From assembly GCF_003217095.1 (NCBI RefSeq), contig NZ_QJSR01000005.1, forward strand, positions 279,335 through 343,334: 64,000 nt of DNA. Direction: 5' to 3'. The DNA comes from Rhizobium sp. PP-CC-3A-592. GTDB taxonomy: Bacteria > Pseudomonadota > Alphaproteobacteria > Rhizobiales > Rhizobiaceae. A program made the translations under genes and the position numbers. Below are positions 42,524 to 51,050 of the stretch, piece after piece; within the stretch, counting starts at the first letter, position 1; each line of letters begins with the position of its first letter. Under the pieces are notes generated by a model. The model was not told where the DNA came from, did not search any database, and saw only the letters and a program-made list of their open reading frames with translations.

Positions 42524-43450
42524 ATGGCCAAGCTCTTCGAAAAGGTCGCGCTGATCGGCATCGGCCTCATCGGCTCCTCCATCGCGCGGGAGATCCGCGA
42601 CAAGGGGCTTGCGGCCTCCGTGACGATCTCGACCCGCAGCCGCGAGACGCTCGACCGGGCGGAGGTGCTCGGCCTTGGTGATCGCTATGTGCTGTCGGCC
42701 AGTGAGGCGGTAGAGGATGCGGATCTCGTCATCGTCTCCGTGCCGGTCGGGGCGTCCGGTGTCGTGGCGCAGGCGATCGCGCCACATCTGAAGGCCGCGG
42801 CTATCGTCACCGACGTCGGCTCCACCAAGGGCTCCGTCATCGCGCAGATGGCGCCGCATCTGCCGGCGAGCGTCCACTTCATTCCCGGCCACCCCATCGC
42901 CGGCACGGAATATTCCGGCCCGGATGCGGGCTTCGTCGGCCTGTTCAAAAGCCGCTGGTGCATCCTGACGCCGCTGGCCGGCACCGACGAGACGGCCAAG
43001 GGGCAGCTGCGGGCTTTCTGGGAGGCGCTCGGCTCGGATGTCGAGGAGATGGACCCGGAGCACCACGACAAGGTGCTGGCCATCGTTTCCCACCTGCCGC
43101 ACATCATCGCCTACAACATCGTGGGCACGGCGGATGATCTGGAGACGGTGACGGAATCCGAGGTCATCAAATATTCCGCCTCGGGCTTCCGCGATTTTAC
43201 GCGCTTGGCTGCGTCCGACCCGACCATGTGGCGCGATGTCTGCCTGCACAACAAGGACGCGATCCTCGAAATGCTGTCGCGGTTTTCGGAGGATCTCGCC
43301 TATCTGCAGCGGGCGATCCGCTGGGGCGACGGGGACAAGCTGTTCGACCTCTTCACCCGCACCCGCGCGATCCGCCGCTCGATCATCCAGGCCGGTCAGG
43401 ACACCGACATGGTCGACTTCGGCCGCCATGCGCTGGACGCGAAGTCCTGA
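42524..43450 (+). CDS. tyrC: Prephenate/arogenate (cyclohexadienyl) dehydrogenase
   Basis: The 308-residue enzyme has the NAD fold IGIGLIGSSIAREIRD, then DLVIVSVPVGAS, TDVGSTKGSV and HPIAGTEYSGPDAG, where the His acts on the ring hydroxyl. It makes 4-hydroxyphenylpyruvate or tyrosine. The ATG at 42524 lies 8 bp after hisC. The frame remains open upstream inside hisC but the Rossmann motif fixes the start. No C-terminal ACT domain is visible. Confidence 0.94.
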   Translation: MAKLFEKVALIGIGLIGSSIAREIRDKGLAASVTISTRSRETLDRAEVLGLGDRYVLSASEAVEDADLVIVSVPVGASGVVAQAIAPHLKAAAIVTDVGSTKGSVIAQMAPHLPASVHFIPGHPIAGTEYSGPDAGFVGLFKSRWCILTPLAGTDETAKGQLRAFWEALGSDVEEMDPEHHDKVLAIVSHLPHIIAYNIVGTADDLETVTESEVIKYSASGFRDFTRLAASDPTMWRDVCLHNKDAILEMLSRFSEDLAYLQRAIRWGDGDKLFDLFTRTRAIRRSIIQAGQDTDMVDFGRHALDAKS

Positions 43451-43476
43451 CGTTCCCCATATCTTGACGGCTTGGA

Positions 43477-44478
43477 TCAGAGCTGCGGCAGTACGCCGAT
43501 CGGGATGAAGGCGAGGAAGGCGGTGCCGTCGCGCACATTGAGCGTGACGGTGGTGTCGTTGCCGCCGGCGGCGAGTGCCGTCAGCATGTTGGCGGCGTTG
43601 TCCAGCATGTTCTCGCTCTCCGGAAAAGCCGTTGCCAGAGCCGTGCGCCACGCCTGGACATCCTGCATCGTCACCTTGAAGGCACCGGAAATCAGCCCCT
43701 GATCATCGATGGTGAACGGGCCGTTCGCCGTCGTCACCATGCCGTTCCCAAGGTCGATCGTGAGGTTGCGCACCTCGCCCGCACTGTTGCGCAGGGCATG
43801 GCGCGAGAGGCCGCCACGATCGAGCACCGTCGCACGGTCCTTGACCGTGAGGTCGATGGCGGCGTTCATCAGCGGCAACAGGCTTGCGCCATTGTGCGGC
43901 TTCAGGTCGAGCCCGGTAATGGAGAGGGCGGCATCGAGATCGGCCGCGTTCTGGCGCAAGTGCAGTTCCGTATGGCTGGTGGCAAAGCCGAGCACGTCTT
44001 CGCCCAGCGTGGGCACCAGCGTGCCGGTCAGGCGTTCGGAGACGATGGATGTGCGGCTGAGGCCCGACAACGTCGCCTGAATGCTCGCCCTGAGGGCCTG
44101 CCAGTCCATGGATGTCGCAATGCCGGGGGAAAAGCGCAGCTCGGCCGGGCCATCCACCTCGATCACGGCGTGGCCGGGCCAGTAGACCTGTGCTGCGGAC
44201 CTGAGAGCACCGGCGGAGCCGGATGCGCCGAGCTTGGTGTCGTCGACCTTCACGGAATCGCAGAACAGCCCGATGCGGAAGGGGAAGCCGCGAACGGTGA
44301 GGCCATCGCACCGCGCGCTGGCGCTGCCGGAGCGGCTGGTGAGGAAGCTTGCGAGCCGGGTTTCGATCTGGTGGGCGGCCAGGAACCAGATGCCGCTATA
44401 GACCGCGAGGAAGATCACGATGCCGATGCCGAGACGCCTGATACGGATACCTGCGGCCGGCGGTGCTGTCTGTGTCAT
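43477..44478 (-). CDS. DUF2125 domain-containing membrane-anchored protein
   Basis: The 333-residue protein has one N-terminal membrane helix (GIGIVIFLAVYSGIWFLAA) and a periplasmic DUF2125 region (ARCDGLTVRGFPFRIGLFCDSVKVDD; WPGHAVIEVDGPAELRFSPG). The family is of unknown function and found in Alphaproteobacteria. Two Cys in the CDGLTVRGFPFRIGLFC segment may form a disulfide. The ATG at 44478 follows a short polar leader. It converges with tyrC. Confidence 0.9.
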   Translation of the reverse strand: MTQTAPPAAGIRIRRLGIGIVIFLAVYSGIWFLAAHQIETRLASFLTSRSGSASARCDGLTVRGFPFRIGLFCDSVKVDDTKLGASGSAGALRSAAQVYWPGHAVIEVDGPAELRFSPGIATSMDWQALRASIQATLSGLSRTSIVSERLTGTLVPTLGEDVLGFATSHTELHLRQNAADLDAALSITGLDLKPHNGASLLPLMNAAIDLTVKDRATVLDRGGLSRHALRNSAGEVRNLTIDLGNGMVTTANGPFTIDDQGLISGAFKVTMQDVQAWRTALATAFPESENMLDNAANMLTALAAGGNDTTVTLNVRDGTAFLAFIPIGVLPQL

Positions 44479-44765
44479 GCGGGTCTCCGGTCGGCGGTCT
44501 GGATGCGGTGAGGGATCGGCGCGGTGGACGGCGCTCCTGGGCACCGCCGGCACCCCTGCAACAGGGCTGCGTCTTGCGGGTCTTCTAGCGCATAACATCA
44601 CGGATCGGAATGCGTTCGGAAAAATAGCCGGACCCTTGGACCGACGCGGTCATCGCCTCCAAAATACAGGCGAGACAATCCTCCTCGTTCCGCTGGCCGC
44701 TATTTTGCAGTAGGACGGCAAGACCGGCAGACATGCCCGGCATGTGACGATGGGATGGACCTTCT

Positions 44766-45323
44766 GTGACGGACCTTGTGGTAACGGATTCGGACGACGT
44801 GTGGGTGTTCGGCTATGGCTCGTTGATGTGGAATCCGGGCTTTGCCTTCGTCGAGCAGGCCCGAGCGCGGGTGTTCGGTTATCGCCGGGCGCTGTGCGTG
44901 CGCTCTCATGTGCATCGCGGCACGGCCGAAAGTCCCGGTCTCGTGCTCGGCCTCGATCTTGGCGGCTCCTGCCTCGGCATGGCGTTCCGCATCGCACCGG
45001 AGGACCACGAGGCTGTGATCACCTATCTGCGCGAGCGCGAACTGGTAACCCATGTCTACAAGGAGCGCATGCTGCCGCTGCGGCTCGCCGACGGGCGGAC
45101 GGTCATGGCGGTCGCCTATGTCATCGACCGGGCCCACCTGCAATATGCGGGCGCCTTACAGGCCGACGAGGCTGCGCTGGTCGTCGCCCATGCGCGCGGT
45201 CGCTCGGGCGAGAATGTCGATTACGTCATGAACACGCTCGAACATCTGCGCGCGATGGGCATTCGCGATCACTGGCTGGAAGAGGTCGGCCGCGGCGTGC
45301 AGGTCCTGCTCGCCAAGCGCTAG
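44766..45323 (+). CDS. chaC: Gamma-glutamylcyclotransferase (ChaC family)
   Basis: The 185-residue enzyme has the substrate loop WVFGYGSLMWNPGF and the catalytic Glu in YLRERELVTHVY. ChaC-type enzymes degrade glutathione to 5-oxoproline and Cys-Gly. The start is GTG at 44766. The 287-bp gap upstream shows no other gene. The 3' end overlaps the converging plsC gene by 4 bp. Confidence 0.93.
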   Translation: MTDLVVTDSDDVWVFGYGSLMWNPGFAFVEQARARVFGYRRALCVRSHVHRGTAESPGLVLGLDLGGSCLGMAFRIAPEDHEAVITYLRERELVTHVYKERMLPLRLADGRTVMAVAYVIDRAHLQYAGALQADEAALVVAHARGRSGENVDYVMNTLEHLRAMGIRDHWLEEVGRGVQVLLAKR

Positions 45324-46120
45324 TTCTTCTCCGGCACGGTCACGCCGAGTTCGGCAAGGCGCGTGCGCGCAGTGTCCGGCAGGGGAAGATGCGGGTTGTT
45401 GCGGACGGTCTCCACCAGCAGTTCGTCGCTCGCCGTTTCCGTCACAGAAATCAGCGTCTTCAGGAAGGTGTCGCTGTCCAGCCCGGGTCCGATGGGCGGC
45501 AGAATGCGGACCTTGAAGTGGCCGGGGAAGCGGAGCGTCGTGCTGCGGGGCCAGAAGAGACCGGGATGCATCGCCACCGGTACGACGGGAACCTGAAGGT
45601 CCCGATAAAGACGGGCAATGCCGTATTTATAATCCGGCGGCGCGCCGGGCGACCGCCGGGTGCCTTCGGGATAGATAATCAATTGCCGGCCGGTGGCGAT
45701 TTCCGCCTTGGCGCGCTGCATGACGGCCGCCATCGCCCGGCCGCGGGCGCTGCGATCCACCGGCACCATGCGCTGCTTGGCGACATACCAGCCGAACAGC
45801 GGGATGCGCATCAGCTCGCGCTTGAGGATGAAGAACGGGTCGGAGAGCCACGGCAGCAGGGCATAGACATCCCAGAAGGACTGGTGCTTCGGCGCCAGGA
45901 TATAGACGCCATCCTTCGGAATATTGTCGAGACCCTCGATCTCGAAGGTCGTGCCGACGATCACCCGCATCAGCCAATGATTGCTGCGCGCCCAGTTCTT
46001 CGGCACGAACCAGGACGTCTTGCGCGACACGAGAAAATAGATCGGCGTCAGCAAGACCATGCGCAGGATGAGATTGGCGTAGAAGGCGACGTTGAAGAGG
46101 ACCGAGCGAAGGCGAATCAT
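45320..46120 (-). CDS. plsC: 1-acyl-sn-glycerol-3-phosphate acyltransferase
   Basis: The 266-residue membrane acyltransferase has an N-terminal helix pair, the HX4D motif in KHQSFWDVYALLP, the FPEG-type block YPEGTRRSPG and the VPVVPVAMHPG motif. It adds the second acyl chain in phospholipid synthesis. The ATG at 46120 (MIRLRSVLFNVAFYA) starts the first helix. It lies downstream of the YdcF-type gene with a repeat region between. Confidence 0.94.
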   Translation of the reverse strand: MIRLRSVLFNVAFYANLILRMVLLTPIYFLVSRKTSWFVPKNWARSNHWLMRVIVGTTFEIEGLDNIPKDGVYILAPKHQSFWDVYALLPWLSDPFFILKRELMRIPLFGWYVAKQRMVPVDRSARGRAMAAVMQRAKAEIATGRQLIIYPEGTRRSPGAPPDYKYGIARLYRDLQVPVVPVAMHPGLFWPRSTTLRFPGHFKVRILPPIGPGLDSDTFLKTLISVTETASDELLVETVRNNPHLPLPDTARTRLAELGVTVPEKN

Positions 46121-46229
46121 GGGCGGCTTTCGAAGAGCGAGCGGCGGCACGGATCGAGCGTGCCGTCCCGGGTGCCTACACCAATAAAGCCGCGACGAAA
46201 ACCGGGATCTCGCGCGCGACGGCGCTCAT

Positions 46230-46324
46230 GCCTGGAGCATTTCTGGTGGACGCAGGTTCACCAGAAATGCTCCAGGCTGCTGTTTTTGCCGCATTGTCCG
46301 ACGCCGGAGCGATTCCGCTCCGGC
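46230..46324. repeat. Two perfect hairpins between the YdcF-type gene and plsC
   Basis: GCCTGGAGCATTTCTGGTG (46230-46248) and its exact inverse (46259-46277) form a 19-bp stem with a 10-nt loop. GCCGGAGCG...CGCTCCGGC (46303-46324) forms a second 9-bp stem. A TTTTT run at 46282-46286 lies after the first on the + strand. The region may end or process the transcript of the YdcF-type gene on the - strand. Confidence 0.7.
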
Positions 46325-46334
46325 TGGAAATGCT

Positions 46335-47054
46335 CTATTGCGCGGTCTGGGCGCGTTCCGTCCGCAAGCCGCTATCTGTCGGCGTGCCGAGGAGATCGCG
46401 CAGCGACGCCACCGTCAGCTTGGCATATTCGGTGAGGATCGACTTCAGCACCATGGGGTTGGCCATCCAGTTCGTGCTTTTCAGGTCGGAATTGACGACC
46501 GGATAGGGCACGAAGGTGATGCCGGGATTGGCGCGGCGAAGCTCCAGCAGGCTGCGGGGCATGTGGTAATTGTTGGTGACGACCAGAATGCTCTTGTAGC
46601 CGTTGTTGCGGATCCAGTTCGCGGTTTCGTGCGCATTGCCGATCGTATCGATGGCATCGTGGCCGATATCGACGCAGCAGCGGAAGAGATCGGCCGAGCT
46701 CTGGGTGTTGCGGCGGATCTGGCTGCTGGTGGTGGTGGGGTGTACGCCGGAAATCAGCAGACGCTGGCCGGCGCCGGCCTTCAGCAGATCAACCGCCTGA
46801 TCGATGCGCTGGAACCCGCCGGTCAGCACGACGATCGCATCGGCCTTGGGATCGACCGGCGGCTGAAGCGAGGCGACCTGATCGGCGAAATAGAGAAGGC
46901 TGGCGGTGCCGCAGCCGGCAACCACCAGCATGACATAGAAGGTCAGGCGGACGAGCTGCCGCCGGAAGCTGACATGCCGGCGCGTTCGCCGCGCAAGGCG
47001 CTTGCGCTCGGTGTCGCCGGAAGTCTCCGCCTCGGAGGTTTCGTCCGCCATCAT
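46335..47054 (-). CDS. YdcF/SanA (ElyC) family DUF218 membrane protein
   Basis: The 239-residue protein has a charged N-terminus, one membrane helix (VRLTFYVMLVVAGCGTASLLYFA) and a DUF218 domain (DAIVVLTGGFQRIDQAVDLLKAG; GNAHETANWIRNNGYKSILVVTNNYHMPRS). Family members act in envelope or peptidoglycan-lipid carrier functions. The ATG at 47054 has GGAAG 6 nt upstream. It follows ftsX in the same direction (171-bp gap), the common rhizobial order. Confidence 0.9.
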   Translation of the reverse strand: MMADETSEAETSGDTERKRLARRTRRHVSFRRQLVRLTFYVMLVVAGCGTASLLYFADQVASLQPPVDPKADAIVVLTGGFQRIDQAVDLLKAGAGQRLLISGVHPTTTSSQIRRNTQSSADLFRCCVDIGHDAIDTIGNAHETANWIRNNGYKSILVVTNNYHMPRSLLELRRANPGITFVPYPVVNSDLKSTNWMANPMVLKSILTEYAKLTVASLRDLLGTPTDSGLRTERAQTAQ

Positions 47055-47225
47055 GATGTTCTTCCACCGTCACGCCGGATGTCTGCGGCTCGACGGGACG
47101 GGTGTTGCGATGCTGCGCGACCGGTGAACCAGCTTTGCGCCTTAACGATGGCTTGAGCGGCCGGAGCGAGGAAAATGGCCGGCTCGAGAAAAAGGGAAGG
47201 AGGAGAGGGCGAGCGCATGAGCTTG

Positions 47226-48266
47226 TCAGGAATTCGGGATGAGATCGGCCCGTGCCGGGTCGGAGCGGATGCGGTCGATTTCGTAGATGGTGCGCATGAC
47301 CGTGAAACGCGCCGTCAGCGTGGTGAGAAGCGCGATGACGAGCATGATGGCGGCGATGCCGAGATAGCCCGTGTAACCGATCGTAAAGGTGCCGAAGAGG
47401 GCCGTTGCCTGATCGCTCTGGGGCGTGGCGAGCGAGCGGGACTGCCACCAGCCGGCCACGGCAAACGACAGGGCCGCCAGCAGCCCGCCGGCGCCGGCGC
47501 CCTTGAAGCTGATCTTGAGGAAATGCTTCTGGAATTCGGACGCGACGAAGCCCGCCTCCGCGCCGACGAAGTGCAGCACCTCGACGATATGGCGGTTGCC
47601 CGACAGCGTGCCGCGCGTGGCGAAGATGACGGTGAGGACCATGGCGGAGAAGACGAGGGTGAGCACACCCGTGCCGATGAGCGCCGTCGTGTGTGCCATC
47701 GCCACCAGCCGGTCAACCCATGTGCGGTGATCGTCAAGCGTCGCCTGCGGGATTTCGCCCGTCAGGCGCGCCCGCATTCCGGTGAAATCCGGCGGGTTAC
47801 GCTCGTCGATGGTGATGATGACGAGGCGGGGCACGGGCAGTTCGTCGATATCGAGGCCTTCGCCGAGCCAGGGTTCCAGCAGGCGTGCGGTCGCCATGCG
47901 GTCGACGATATTGCCGTTGACGGTGCCATCGAAGGTGAGGGCGATATCGCGCGCGTCGCGCAGGGCCTTTTCCATGTCGAGCCCTTCCTCGGGCCGGATC
48001 TGGATCGTCACCTCGCGGGAGATCTCGCTCTGCCAGCTCTCGGCCGTCGACCGCACCATGGAGACCGCGCCGAGCGTCAGGCAGGCGAGGAAGGACATGA
48101 TGGCGATGACCAGCATCAGCGCATTGCCCGAGACGTTGACCGGCGGCACGATGGGCGCCATCGGGCGGACGCGCATGGGCGCCTTGCGCCCTTCCGTTTC
48201 CGGCTGCGTGCTACTACGGGCGGGGCCCTTCATCGCCGCGGGCGGCTTTTTCCGGGCGTCAGTCAT
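47226..48266 (-). CDS. ftsX: Cell division protein FtsX
   Basis: The 346-residue membrane protein has a basic N-terminal tail of about 45 residues, a first helix (ALMLVIAIMSFLACLTLGAV), a periplasmic domain (EVTIQIRPEEGLDMEKALRDA) and three later helices (TALIGTGVLTLVFSAMVLTVIFA and following). FtsEX recruits peptidoglycan hydrolases to the septum. Its start overlaps ftsE by 8 bp. Confidence 0.94.
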   Translation of the reverse strand: MTDARKKPPAAMKGPARSSTQPETEGRKAPMRVRPMAPIVPPVNVSGNALMLVIAIMSFLACLTLGAVSMVRSTAESWQSEISREVTIQIRPEEGLDMEKALRDARDIALTFDGTVNGNIVDRMATARLLEPWLGEGLDIDELPVPRLVIITIDERNPPDFTGMRARLTGEIPQATLDDHRTWVDRLVAMAHTTALIGTGVLTLVFSAMVLTVIFATRGTLSGNRHIVEVLHFVGAEAGFVASEFQKHFLKISFKGAGAGGLLAALSFAVAGWWQSRSLATPQSDQATALFGTFTIGYTGYLGIAAIMLVIALLTTLTARFTVMRTIYEIDRIRSDPARADLIPNS

Positions 48267-48918
48267 AGATGTCGAGCCGCCCTTGCGACAGGATCATGCG
48301 GCGCGCTTCCACCTGATCCATCAGCGAGAGATCATGCGTGGCAATGACGACGGCGGTGCCGAGGCGGTTGAGCTCCATGAACAGGTTGAGGAGCCGGCGG
48401 GCCATCGGCGGATCGACATTGCCGGTCGGCTCGTCGGCGAGCAGAATTTCCGGCCGGTCGATGAGCGCGCGGGCAATGGCGGCACGCTGTTTTTCACCGC
48501 CCGAGAGAACCGGTGGCAGGACGTTGATCCGCTCGCCGAGGCCGACCCAGCCGAGAAGCTCCAGCACGTCGGAGCGGTAGGACGATTCGTCCTTGCCCCT
48601 GACGCGCAGCGGCAAAGCGACGTTTTCGTAGGTCGTGAGGTGATCGAGCAGGCGAAAGTCCTGGAAGACGATGCCGACGCGGCGGCGCAGCATGGGCAGT
48701 TCGTCGCGCGGGATGGCGGTGATGTTGCGGTCGAACATGCGGATCAGGCCGCGCGTCGGCTGCAACGACAGGAACAGAAGGCGCAGCAGCGTCGTCTTGC
48801 CGGCACCCGAGGGGCCGGTGAGGAACTGGAAGGATTTGCGCGGGATGTCGAAGGTCAGGTCGCGGAGAATTTCCGGTCCCATGCCGTAGCGCAATCCGAC
48901 GTTTTCGAAATGAATCAA
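48259..48918 (-). CDS. ftsE: Cell division ATP-binding protein FtsE
   Basis: The 219-residue ABC ATPase has Walker A GPSGAGKTTLLRLLF, signature LSGGEKQRAAIARAL and Walker B ILLADEPTGNVDP, with N-terminus MIHFENVGLRYGMGPEILRD. It is the partner of FtsX. The gene diverges from the hypothetical gene at 49163, with 244 bp between. Confidence 0.96.
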   Translation of the reverse strand: MIHFENVGLRYGMGPEILRDLTFDIPRKSFQFLTGPSGAGKTTLLRLLFLSLQPTRGLIRMFDRNITAIPRDELPMLRRRVGIVFQDFRLLDHLTTYENVALPLRVRGKDESSYRSDVLELLGWVGLGERINVLPPVLSGGEKQRAAIARALIDRPEILLADEPTGNVDPPMARRLLNLFMELNRLGTAVVIATHDLSLMDQVEARRMILSQGRLDIYD

Positions 48919-49162
48919 CTTCCAGCCTCTGAGATGGACGCTCTACCGCCAAGTGCGGGCGCGATCCGGCCAGCATGGTTAAACACTGGTTAATATTCCC
49001 TTTAACGTCGCATGCAAAAACGTCGCTTTAAGGGCCGTGGTGGCTTCATGACCTCTCGCGAGGGCGTTGTGAGGGGACGTTTCCGTTCTGTTAACCCTTC
49101 TCCTTTACCTTTCGGAAAGGATTTTCGTCGTCTTCGGGCGAGCATATGGCGGAGGACCATGC

Positions 49163-49789
49163 ATGGCCGGCTTTTCAAGCGCTTCGCGAAGGATCGATCT
49201 CCTGCCGCCGGAACGGACACGTACGGCGCGTCCCGCACCGCGTGTGCTGCGGCAGACCGATGCGGTCGATGCCGTTTTCGAGGTGGTGCCGCTTTCCCGT
49301 GCGCCTGTGTCCCGTGCCGCATCGCGTTCGCCAATTCCAGCCCGGCCCGTCGAGCATCGGCCTGGTTTCCTGAGGTCGGTCGAGCGGACATTGCAAGCCA
49401 TCTCGCCGCGCGTTTTCGCGGGGCTGACGATCGGGCTGTGTGCTGCAGCCTTCGGCCTTGCCATCACGCTTGCGCCGACCGTGCCGCAGGCCGCACCGGC
49501 ACTCGGATTCGGCGATGTGCGCACGGAGCTTCAGGATGCGAGCGGCCTGAAGGTCGTCGCCGTCTACGGCACAGTGGTCAATGCGACGTCTGCACCGCGC
49601 GCGATCCCGGATATCAAGGTCGATGTCGCAGCCTCCGGCCAACGCATGACGGCTGAGGGCCAGCTTGCCGGCAGCCGCATGCTGGCGCCGGGCGAAAGCC
49701 GCGCCTTTTCCGCACGCCTGCCGCATGCCGGTGGATCGGCGCCGATCGTGCAAATTTCCTTCGGCCCAGCGGGTGCTTCGCCGCGCTGA
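49163..49789 (+). CDS. Conserved hypothetical single-pass protein (DUF3426-like C-terminus)
   Basis: The 208-residue protein has an Arg/Pro-rich N-terminus (RRIDLLPPERTRTARPAPR), a single helix near 90-110 (RVFAGLTIGLCAAAFGLAITLAP) and a C-terminal beta-rich domain (VVAVYGTVVNATSAPRAIPDIKVDV; MLAPGESRAFSARLPH) like DUF3426. Related rhizobial genes in this place start with an MJ0042-type zinc ribbon. None is visible here, and no such cysteines are present. The ATG is 7 nt after GGAGG. Function is unknown. Confidence 0.75.
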   Translation: MAGFSSASRRIDLLPPERTRTARPAPRVLRQTDAVDAVFEVVPLSRAPVSRAASRSPIPARPVEHRPGFLRSVERTLQAISPRVFAGLTIGLCAAAFGLAITLAPTVPQAAPALGFGDVRTELQDASGLKVVAVYGTVVNATSAPRAIPDIKVDVAASGQRMTAEGQLAGSRMLAPGESRAFSARLPHAGGSAPIVQISFGPAGASPR

Positions 49790-49850
49790 CTGTGCTAACG
49801 CCAAGCCTTGAAGGACGCCGGACGGCGTCCCGTCGCCTGGAGCCATAGCC

Positions 49851-50402
49851 ATGCCCGTCGTTCGCGGAAAGATGATCGAGACGCTGTTTTCGCCGGACGT
49901 GATTGCGACGCGCAACACGGAGATGGCGGCCGAAATCGTCAAGGGCCGCAATGACGACCTGCTGGTCATCTCGGTGCTCAAGGGCTCCTTCATTTTCGCG
50001 GCCGACCTCATCCGCGCCATGCATCATGCCGGGCTTGCGCCGGAAGTCGAGTTCATTACCCTGTCGAGCTATGGCACAGGCACGGTGTCGCGCGGCGTGA
50101 AGATCATCAAGGACATCGACAGCGACCCGCGTGACCGCGACGTGCTCCTGATCGATGATATTCTCGAATCCGGCCGGACCCTGCGTTTTGCACGCGACCT
50201 GATGCTGGAGCGTGGCGCGAAATCGGTGTCGATCGCCGTTCTCCTCGACAAGAAGGTGAAGCGCGAGGTCGATTTCGAGGCGGATTTCGTGGGTTTCGAA
50301 TGCCCTGATTATTTCGTCGTCGGCTACGGCATGGACGTCGCCTACGCCTTCCGCGAGCTGCCTTTCGTCGGCGTTGTCACCGGGGACGCCGACAAGGTCT
50401 GA
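49851..50402 (+). CDS. hpt: Hypoxanthine phosphoribosyltransferase
   Basis: The 183-residue purine salvage enzyme has LLVISVLKGSFIFAADLIRA and the PRPP motif DVLLIDDILESGRTLRFA, with the late DKKVKREVDFEADFVGFECPDYFVVGYG. It makes IMP/GMP from free bases. cpdR follows 77 bp later in the same direction, the common rhizobial pair. Confidence 0.95.
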   Translation: MPVVRGKMIETLFSPDVIATRNTEMAAEIVKGRNDDLLVISVLKGSFIFAADLIRAMHHAGLAPEVEFITLSSYGTGTVSRGVKIIKDIDSDPRDRDVLLIDDILESGRTLRFARDLMLERGAKSVSIAVLLDKKVKREVDFEADFVGFECPDYFVVGYGMDVAYAFRELPFVGVVTGDADKV

Positions 50403-50479
50403 CGCACGGGATGTCCGCTCTTTACGGTTTTCAAAGGAAACTCTGCGCTTTGTAGGCTTCCGAATTGTAGGAGGCCATG

Positions 50480-50839
50480 ATGGCAAAGATCCTGATCACC
50501 GAGGACGAGGATTCTCTTCGCCGCTTCGTTGCGCGCGCGTTGCAGATGGATGGGCATGACGTGGTGCAGGCCGGCGATGGCGCCGAAGGCCTCGAGCACC
50601 TGCACGGTGCCCCGTTCGACCTCCTGCTCTCCGACATCCGCATGCCTGTCATGGACGGCATCGCCCTTGCGCACGAAGCTGCTGCTGCTTTTCCCAAGCT
50701 GAAGATTTTGCTGATGACCGGCTATGCCGAACAGCGCGAACGCGCCGACGACCTCGCGGACAAGATCATCGACGTCGTCGCCAAGCCGTTCAGCCTGCCG
50801 GATATTCGCAAGGCGGTTGCGGGGGCTTTGGCGGCTTGA
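50480..50839 (+). CDS. cpdR: Response regulator CpdR
   Basis: The 119-residue single-domain receiver reads MAKILITEDEDSLRRFVARAL, with acidic EDED, the phospho-acceptor Asp in LLSDIRMPVMDG, the Thr of LLMTGYAEQRERA and the Lys of VVAKPFSLPDI. CpdR, when unphosphorylated, brings ClpXP and cell-cycle substrates to the pole. The ATG at 50480 is 5 nt after GGAGG; the one at 50477 is too close. No output domain exists, as expected. Confidence 0.94.
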   Translation: MAKILITEDEDSLRRFVARALQMDGHDVVQAGDGAEGLEHLHGAPFDLLLSDIRMPVMDGIALAHEAAAAFPKLKILLMTGYAEQRERADDLADKIIDVVAKPFSLPDIRKAVAGALAA

Positions 50840-50875
50840 GGTCGCATGTTGTGTTCAACGTCCTGGTCTTGGCGG

Positions 50876-51030
50876 CCCCTCATCCGGCTGCCGCCACCTT
50901 CTCCCCGCGCGCGGGGAGAAGGGACTTGTGGCGATCGTCTGGTCTCTAAGTTCCGTTTTTAGAGCGAGCGGGTGCCACATCGCCCTTCGCCCCGCTGGCG
51001 GGGAGAAGGTGGCGGCAGCCGGATGAGGGG
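50876..51030. repeat. RIME-like palindromic element, copy 2, with perfect 33-bp arms
   Basis: The arms 50876-50908 and 50998-51030 are exact inverted copies (33 of 33), CCCCTCATCCGGCTGCCGCC and on. Each arm carries its own CTTCTCCCCGC/GCGGGGAGAAG hairpin. The middle is about 89 bp. It lies between cpdR and the TIGR02302 gene, and matches the copy at 35887-36037 in plan and sequence. Confidence 0.85.
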
Positions 51031-51050
51031 CAGCCGCAACCCCAAACACC

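Noticed and set aside
44744-46435. A 563-residue + strand frame over chaC and plsC
   Set aside because: It crosses two well-supported genes in other frames and has no recognisable domain.
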